Shown here piece by piece: positions 7,027 to 10,515 of a stretch of DNA of 10,515 nucleotides; within the stretch, counting starts at the first letter, position 1, and each line of letters begins with the position of its first letter. The stretch is from Bacteroidales bacterium (GTDB lineage Bacteria > Bacteroidota > Bacteroidia > Bacteroidales > Tenuifilaceae). The position numbers and the translations under genes are program-made. The notes beneath the pieces are model-generated. The model worked only from the letters and a program-made list of their open reading frames with translations. It was not told the origin of the DNA and searched no databases. The stretch spans positions 11,249 through 21,763 of the forward strand of contig DQHR01000026.1 in the NCBI GenBank assembly GCA_003531155.1, given 5' to 3'.

Positions 7027-7062
7027 CCATGAACTTTAATAAGACACTCATGGATTATGTCT
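7027..7062 (-). promoter_or_regulatory. Predicted H-type pseudoknot in the leader of peptide f
   Basis: Transcribed strand: stem-1 arm AGACA, loop TAAT, stem-2 arm CCATGA, one base G, stem-1 arm TGTCT, loop TATTAAAGT, stem-2 arm TCATGG. All pairs are Watson-Crick. It occupies most of the 78 bases between g and f and ends 27 bases before the f start. Confidence 0.6.
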
Positions 7063-7077
7063 GCTTTTACTCTGGTT

Positions 7078-7245
7078 TTAAAAGCAAGCCTTTCCATTAG
7101 GACGACAAAGTCCTCTTGGCATACAGCAATATGAACCTGGAGGACACCATTCGTCTTCAGTGCGACAAGCTAAACCACCAGTAATCGCTTTTTGTTCTGC
7201 TTTACTAAGCAACTTGGCACCTTTCAATTCTTTTAAATTTTTCAT
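7078..7245 (-). CDS. Double-glycine Cys-rich precursor peptide g (6-Cys, C-C-CC-C-C)
   Basis: 55 residues. Leader MKNLKELKGAKLLSKAEQKA then ITGG. The 31-residue core has Cys27, 34, 40, 41, 47 and 54: C-x6-C-x5-CC-x5-C-x6-C, very close to the spacing of classical knottins such as conotoxin framework VI/VII. It contains WCPPGSYCC and LCRPNGKAC. It sits downstream of a 206-base gap that holds the h terminator, a second inverted repeat and a pseudoknot element ending 29 bases before the start, which suggests its own promoter. The next gene (f) follows after 78 bases. Likely cut after Gly24 by the C39 exporter; activity unknown. Confidence 0.9.
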   Translation of the reverse strand: MKNLKELKGAKLLSKAEQKAITGGLACRTEDEWCPPGSYCCMPRGLCRPNGKACF

Positions 7246-7274
7246 AATAAAAAAATTATAGGATTAATAGTTTG

Positions 7275-7309
7275 CCACGATCATTTAAAGACACTCATGG
7301 TTTGTGTCT
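7275..7309 (-). promoter_or_regulatory. Predicted H-type pseudoknot in the leader of peptide g
   Basis: Transcribed strand: stem-1 arm AGACAC, loop AAA, stem-2 arm CCATGA, no spacer, stem-1 arm GTGTCT, loop TTAAATGA, stem-2 arm TCGTGG. Stem 2 has one U-G pair valid only in the minus-strand RNA. It ends 29 bases before the ATG. Confidence 0.6.
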
Positions 7310-7348
7310 AATACCTAAGACGTTTGTTATTAGATACATTTCTTAAAA

Positions 7349-7380
7349 ATTGATTCTTATTTCTGATATATTGAATCAAT
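7349..7380. repeat. 8-bp inverted repeat between peptides h and g
   Basis: ATTGATTC and GAATCAAT flank a 16-base AT-rich centre. It lies upstream of the g pseudoknot and downstream of the h hairpin, where a promoter or operator for g would be expected. I see no exact TAnnTTTG box next to it. Confidence 0.35.
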
Positions 7381-7409
7381 AAAAACAAAGAAGTTATTAG
7401 ATAATTTTT

Positions 7410-7441
7410 AAGATACCTCCTGTTAAGGAGAATGTATTCTT
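7410..7441 (-). terminator. Bulged hairpin after peptide h
   Basis: AAGATACCTCC pairs with GGAG and GTAT(T)CTT across two small bulges, 10 bases after the h stop. The minus-strand continuation is TAAAAATTAT, a poor U-tract. Moderate candidate. Confidence 0.4.
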
Positions 7442-7451
7442 TAGAATAGTT

Positions 7452-7622
7452 TTACCTAATAGGAAGACAGCGACCTCCTTCATAAGGGTCGTCAGGGAAT
7501 TCACAATATGTACCAGGAGGGCACCACATTTCTGGATATACACAGTTATATCCTCCTTTAATAGTTTTTTGTTCTGATTTGCTGAGCACTTTAATGCCTT
7601 TTAATTCTTTTAAAGTTTTCAT
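7452..7622 (-). CDS. Double-glycine Cys-rich precursor peptide h (4-Cys, WCPPGTYC)
   Basis: 56 residues, first of the array in transcription order. Leader MKTLKELKGIKVLSKSEQKT then IKGG. The 32-residue core has Cys27, 34, 40 and 52 (C-x6-C-x5-C-x11-C). It carries WCPPGTYC as in g, but the second Cys of the CC pair is Glu41 and the final Cys is missing, so it resembles a six-Cys peptide that has lost two cysteines. The insert is acidic (EFPDDPYEGG). It lies 68 bases after the VKOR fusion gene, and the pseudoknot element fills that gap. Probably exported by the PCAT and oxidised by its upstream neighbour. Activity unknown. Confidence 0.9.
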   Translation of the reverse strand: MKTLKELKGIKVLSKSEQKTIKGGYNCVYPEMWCPPGTYCEFPDDPYEGGRCLPIR

Positions 7623-7649
7623 AAGTATTTGATATGAGTTTTTATTATG

Positions 7650-7678
7650 CCATGAACGTAGTACTCATGACTTGTACT
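7650..7678 (-). promoter_or_regulatory. Predicted H-type pseudoknot in the leader of peptide h
   Basis: Transcribed strand: stem-1 arm AGTAC, loop AAG, stem-2 arm TCATGA, stem-1 arm GTACT, loop ACGT, stem-2 arm TCATGG. Stem 1 differs from the other copies on both sides and still pairs perfectly; stem 2 has one U-G pair. It lies 12 bases after the VKOR stop and ends 27 bases before the h ATG. Confidence 0.55.
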
Positions 7679-7690
7679 TTAATATCTTTT

Positions 7691-9319
7691 TCAGTTCTCA
7701 ATTTCCTGATTAATGAGTTCCACTTCAATTTTTTCCGCTTGCTCGTCAATCAAGTCGTCAATAAAGAATATTAAATCAGTTCTATTATATTCGCTAGGGA
7801 ACGATTTGCCATTAACCAATATTTCTGGGGTAAAATTGATGTTGTTTTGTTTGCACCATTCTTTAGCTTTTACGATTGTATGAGTATTTCTTATCTCTAA
7901 AGCCTCGCCCCATTTCTGAAGCCAATCGGTTGGATTATAGTTACTATAAATGTCATGCAGGGCCTCTAAACATTTTTGCTCACTTTCTTTGCTATAGATT
8001 TCAATTAATCTCATTGCTATTTTGGTATCTGTAGAGTTGAAATCTGTACTAACATTGAATCGAATGATAATTCGAATATTATAGTCCGCTCTAAGCAATA
8101 AATTCTCAACTAATTTATGTGCCTCTTTACAAAAGCCGCATAGAGGATTTGTAATAACTACAATTTCAATTGGGGAATTATTACTGGTATTACCTAATAC
8201 TAGTTCATGAATATTTTCAATAGTTGTGTTGATTTTTTCGGTTCTCGCAATTAACGATTTGAATATGTTAAAGTTCCTTTTAAACTTGAAGTGATCGATT
8301 TTCAACGTGCGAAGCTCCTGCTCTTTTTTCAATCGAGGAGATATAAATTGCCATAAGGCAAATGAGGCAAAAAAGCTAAAAGCAGTTAATGTTAAACTTT
8401 CAACACTTAGCGATAAAACCGTTTTATTGAGATCTAAAAAAAGTAGCGAGGTTGCTTGTAACCATAGCACTAATACAACGCTTAAGCAAAGCAGGCACCA
8501 CTTTTTTACAACTTTGTACTGATAAAATATTGAGAAAAAAGTGAAAGGGATTGCTAAGCCTGTAATTAAAACTATTGGGTTAAAACTTGTCTTGCTAATT
8601 GTAACTAATATCCACGAAAAAATTAGGGATGCAAAATAAATTATTCCAATATCACTAAACTTGAACACTTTGAAAAGTGTAGCCCCTTTTGAGTTTAACA
8701 CTGCATCGCAACTGGTTCTTTTATTTTCCTGAGAACAAAATTTTTCAAGAATAACCGAATGTAAACCCATTTCGTGTTGTACAATAAGTATACAAATTAC
8801 CGCTCCTATTATTGAGAGTAGTAAATGAGTTGTTTGAAACAGAGTTGCTTTGTAATAAAATGATATAGCCAATAAGACAATTGGAACTATATAAAAGATG
8901 ACATTTGAGAACCTTGCCTTTTTTACATCGTGTTTGATTTCTTGCACTTCATCTTCAATAATAACAATAACTCCGGTCCATGCATCTAAGAAATTATTAA
9001 ACAACATGACCTGTTTCTTGCTGTCATCGAAAAATAATTGGAAGCCAAATTCTTGCTTGCTTGCTAATACAAATCCACTATAATCGTCGGTTTTGATAAA
9101 CGCCAAGAAATTTGAAGGTAATAATGCTAACGCTTCAAAGCTTTTTGGGATCTCTAACGCATAATTTTTAATGCTAAAATGATCCAGTACTCCTGTTATT
9201 GAGTGTAAACTTGGATACGAGGGATGGCTTAATAGTTGAAATTCAAATTCGTCCTCGTTAACTTTAACGTTACTCTTTTTTAAGAGCAATTTTAATAAAC
9301 TAACATGCGGCTTTTCCAA
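7691..9319 (-). CDS. C39-like (inactive) / VKOR / thioredoxin-like fusion, disulfide-forming membrane protein
   Basis: 542 residues in three parts. Residues 1-125 resemble a C39 peptidase (LLSHPSYPSLHSITGVLDHF), but no catalytic Cys is present and the His position reads DDYSGFVLAS, so it should not cleave. Residues about 137-325 hold about six membrane helices with VKOR features: paired loop cysteines 195 and 204 (SCDAVLNSKGATLF follows) and the quinone-side CxxC 275-278 (KKWCLLC). Residues about 368-525 are a thioredoxin/DsbA-like domain with CGFC at 394-397 and a cis-Pro-type TPEILVNG at 497-504. VKOR-Trx fusions oxidise substrate thiols and pass electrons to quinone. Lying directly before eight Cys-rich peptide genes, it is very likely their dedicated oxidase. 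The start is an unusual TTG; upstream in-frame alternatives are CTG (9328) and ATT (9322), and the next Met is residue 105, inside the first domain. Confidence 0.9.
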   Translation of the reverse strand: MEKPHVSLLKLLLKKSNVKVNEDEFEFQLLSHPSYPSLHSITGVLDHFSIKNYALEIPKSFEALALLPSNFLAFIKTDDYSGFVLASKQEFGFQLFFDDSKKQVMLFNNFLDAWTGVIVIIEDEVQEIKHDVKKARFSNVIFYIVPIVLLAISFYYKATLFQTTHLLLSIIGAVICILIVQHEMGLHSVILEKFCSQENKRTSCDAVLNSKGATLFKVFKFSDIGIIYFASLIFSWILVTISKTSFNPIVLITGLAIPFTFFSIFYQYKVVKKWCLLCLSVVLVLWLQATSLLFLDLNKTVLSLSVESLTLTAFSFFASFALWQFISPRLKKEQELRTLKIDHFKFKRNFNIFKSLIARTEKINTTIENIHELVLGNTSNNSPIEIVVITNPLCGFCKEAHKLVENLLLRADYNIRIIIRFNVSTDFNSTDTKIAMRLIEIYSKESEQKCLEALHDIYSNYNPTDWLQKWGEALEIRNTHTIVKAKEWCKQNNINFTPEILVNGKSFPSEYNRTDLIFFIDDLIDEQAEKIEVELINQEIEN

Positions 9320-9386
9320 AATTTGCAGATTTAATAATTATTAAATTAGTTGAATAGGCCCATTTACATTAAGTATCAAGATTAAT

Positions 9387-9452
9387 CCTGTAACCTCTCT
9401 TTAATATTTTCATGTGTAAAACTAAGTTACAGGGGTGCAACCCCCTTGCACC
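9387..9452 (-). promoter_or_regulatory. Structured leader upstream of the VKOR fusion gene
   Basis: Two inverted repeats are abutted: GGTGCAA/TTGCACC around CCCCC (9434-9452), GC-rich in an AT-rich region, and CCTGTAAC (9387-9394) with GTTACAGG (9426-9433). A 14-codon frame starting at 9413 (MKILKRGYRINLDT) begins in the second loop and crosses its arm. It could be a terminator for the HTH gene, an operator, or an attenuator for the fusion gene. No U-tract follows. Confidence 0.4.
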
Positions 9453-9517
9453 ATAGTGAAAAAAAATATGTTGTAAAACATAAATAGGCGTGATGGGACT
9501 TTTATAGTAAAATTGAT

Positions 9518-9829
9518 TTAGTTATAACTTGGATCGCACAGATCATAATAGGTTATAAACTCTGAACCGCCTCTGAACTCACTAATTTCTATAGGGGTAA
9601 AGTTTAAGGATAAACGGCCTTTCTCAGAGTATTTGTAAGTTCTCCTGTTGTAATCGTAGATGACATGAATTCCAATTTCTCTAAGCTGCTGTAAATGATT
9701 TTGGAGAGTTCGTTCGCTTACGCCAAGTTTTCTGGCAAATTCTTCAGCAGTACCGGTATGTTCTCGCCTTATTAGAGCATCCATTTGCTCAATATAGGCA
9801 TTTAGCTTAACGAATTGCATAGTTTGCAT
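9518..9829 (-). CDS. Small winged-helix/HTH transcriptional regulator
   Basis: 103 residues. Residues about 8-60 form an HTH_11/DeoR-like winged helix: TAEEFARKLGVSERTLQNHL (27-46) holds the helix-turn-helix, then REIGIHVIYDYNRRTYKY gives the wing. There is no ligand-binding or receiver domain. The C-terminal 35 residues (SLNFTPIEISEFRGG onward) are not recognised. It is the first gene of the cassette in the same direction, 198 bases before the VKOR fusion, so a local regulator of the peptide genes is the obvious reading; this is inferred from position only. The start may be Met1 or Met4 (9820). Binding sites cannot be assigned, though the inverted repeats at 9387-9452 and 7349-7380 are candidates. 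Confidence 0.85.
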   Translation of the reverse strand: MQTMQFVKLNAYIEQMDALIRREHTGTAEEFARKLGVSERTLQNHLQQLREIGIHVIYDYNRRTYKYSEKGRLSLNFTPIEISEFRGGSEFITYYDLCDPSYN

Positions 9830-9922
9830 AATTTGGGTTGTAGTTTAATAAGGATAGGTTAAGATTTGTTACTTTTTTAAAGATCATTGTACCTATAAAT
9901 ATTTATTAATGCCGATAAACAT

Positions 9923-9930
9923 TACCTTTG
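9923..9930 (+). promoter_or_regulatory. Bacteroidota -7 promoter box for birA
   Basis: TACCTTTG matches TAnnTTTG exactly and lies 15 bases before the birA ATG, giving a very short leader. No clear -33 TTTG is visible at the expected distance. Confidence 0.6.
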
Positions 9931-9945
9931 CGTAAATTCATTGAT

Positions 9946-10515
9946 ATGGGTAACGCTTTTGAACCCCACTACATTTGGCTCGATAAAGTAGATTCAACCA
10001 ATAGCTATTGTATGAAAAAGGCTGAGGGTGGTGAACCAGAAGGTTTAGCCATTGCCGCTTTTGTACAGGAAAAGGGTAGGGGGCAGCGAGGAAATTCTTG
10101 GGAAAGTCAAGAGGGTGCAAACTTAACTTTTAGTCTTTTGTTAAGACCAATATTTCTTAAGGTTGAGGAGCAGTTTTTTTTATCGAAGGCTATTGCTCTT
10201 TCAGTATGCGACTGGATAAATGTAAGTGGTTTACATGCTAAGGTTAAATGGCCAAACGATATCTATGTTGGTGATAAAAAGGTTTGTGGAATATTGATTG
10301 AGAATAGTTTTAGCGGTGTAACTCTCGATGTATCTGTGGTTGGTATTGGTTTAAATCTTAATCAAAAGAAGTTCCCTAACGATTTGCCAAATCCAACTTC
10401 TATAACCCTTTTAACTGGTAAGGAATATAGACCGGAGTTGGTACTTGTTGAATTAGTGACAATAATTCAAAAAAGATATTTACAGATTAAAGAAGATAAA
10501 TTACAGTTGGATACA
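9946..10515 (+). CDS. birA: Biotin--[acetyl-CoA-carboxylase] ligase, N-terminal 190 residues (cut by window edge)
   Basis: BirA activates biotin with ATP and attaches it to the carrier protein of biotin-dependent carboxylases in the cytoplasm. Seen: the substrate loop LDKVDSTNSYCMKKAE (12-27), the biotinyl-AMP loop GRGQRGNSW (44-52), KWPNDIYVG (101-109), KVCGILIEN (112-120) and VVGIGLNLN (131-139). There is no N-terminal HTH domain, so it is the monofunctional type and not a repressor. The ATG at 9946 follows a good -7 box. The catalytic part is nearly complete; only the C-terminal domain is missing beyond the window. It is divergent from the peptide cassette and serves as its right flank. 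Confidence 0.96.
   Translation, partial: MGNAFEPHYIWLDKVDSTNSYCMKKAEGGEPEGLAIAAFVQEKGRGQRGNSWESQEGANLTFSLLLRPIFLKVEEQFFLSKAIALSVCDWINVSGLHAKVKWPNDIYVGDKKVCGILIENSFSGVTLDVSVVGIGLNLNQKKFPNDLPNPTSITLLTGKEYRPELVLVELVTIIQKRYLQIKEDKLQLDT

Noticed and set aside
7027..7062. Pseudoknot element read as a simple terminator of peptide g
   Set aside because: It has no U-tract, its distance to the next start codon is fixed across copies, and the loop itself is conserved and has a pairing partner.
5366..7622. CRISPR-like array, because of repeated leader DNA at fairly regular spacing
   Set aside because: The repeats are about 70 bases, are coding, vary at synonymous sites and lie 160-380 bases apart; there are no cas genes.
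5366..7622. Lanthipeptide or radical-SAM sactipeptide precursors
   Set aside because: No LanM, LanB/LanC or radical SAM gene is in the cassette, whereas a disulfide-forming enzyme is. The cores have even numbers of cysteines with toxin-like spacing.
9938..10120. Minus-strand open frame of 60 codons
   Set aside because: It lies antisense to the unmistakable birA coding sequence.

Overview
The window looks like a chromosome segment from a member of the Bacteroidota, probably Bacteroidales or Marinilabiliales. The base composition is AT-rich, FtsH has the Bacteroidota-style glycine-rich linker, the peptide leaders are of the Bacteroidales double-glycine type, and the two -7 promoter boxes I can see match TAnnTTTG. 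Three housekeeping genes frame the window. On the left are rsfS and the 5' part of ftsH (minus strand). On the right is the 5' part of a monofunctional birA (plus strand). As I recall, birA and rsfS-ftsH are commonly divergent neighbours in this phylum, so the roughly 8.5 kb between them is probably an inserted accessory cassette.

The cassette lies entirely on the minus strand. In transcription order it holds: a small winged-helix/HTH protein (9829-9518); a 542-residue membrane fusion of a catalytically dead C39-like domain, a VKOR domain and a thioredoxin-like domain (9319-7691); eight small precursor genes (7622-5366), all found by reading the sequence because most are too short for ordinary gene callers; a C39-peptidase ABC exporter (5033-2841); and an HlyD-type adaptor (2691-1366). 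Each precursor has a nearly invariant 24-residue leader ending in Gly-Gly and a hypervariable 26-34-residue core with four or six cysteines. The cores of the fourth, fifth and sixth genes counted from the left (e, f, g) share a C-C-CC-C-C framework like that of knottin toxins.

The parts fit one pathway (inference). The leader recruits the precursor to the exporter, whose C39 domain cuts after Gly-Gly while exporting the core with the HlyD adaptor. The VKOR-thioredoxin protein makes the disulfides, and its inert C39-like domain may bind leaders. No lanthipeptide or radical SAM enzyme, no obvious immunity gene and no TolC-like outer-membrane gene is present.

The most unexpected signal is in the RNA leaders of the peptide genes. 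Upstream of four of them, 27-29 nt before the start codon, is a compact element that can fold as an H-type pseudoknot: two interleaved stems, loops of 3-4, 0-1 and 4-9 nt. Both stems are kept by paired substitutions between copies, and the wobble pairs work only in the transcribed strand. I do not recognise it as a known RNA family. Most peptide genes are also followed by a hairpin, so the array reads as individually controlled units rather than one simple operon.
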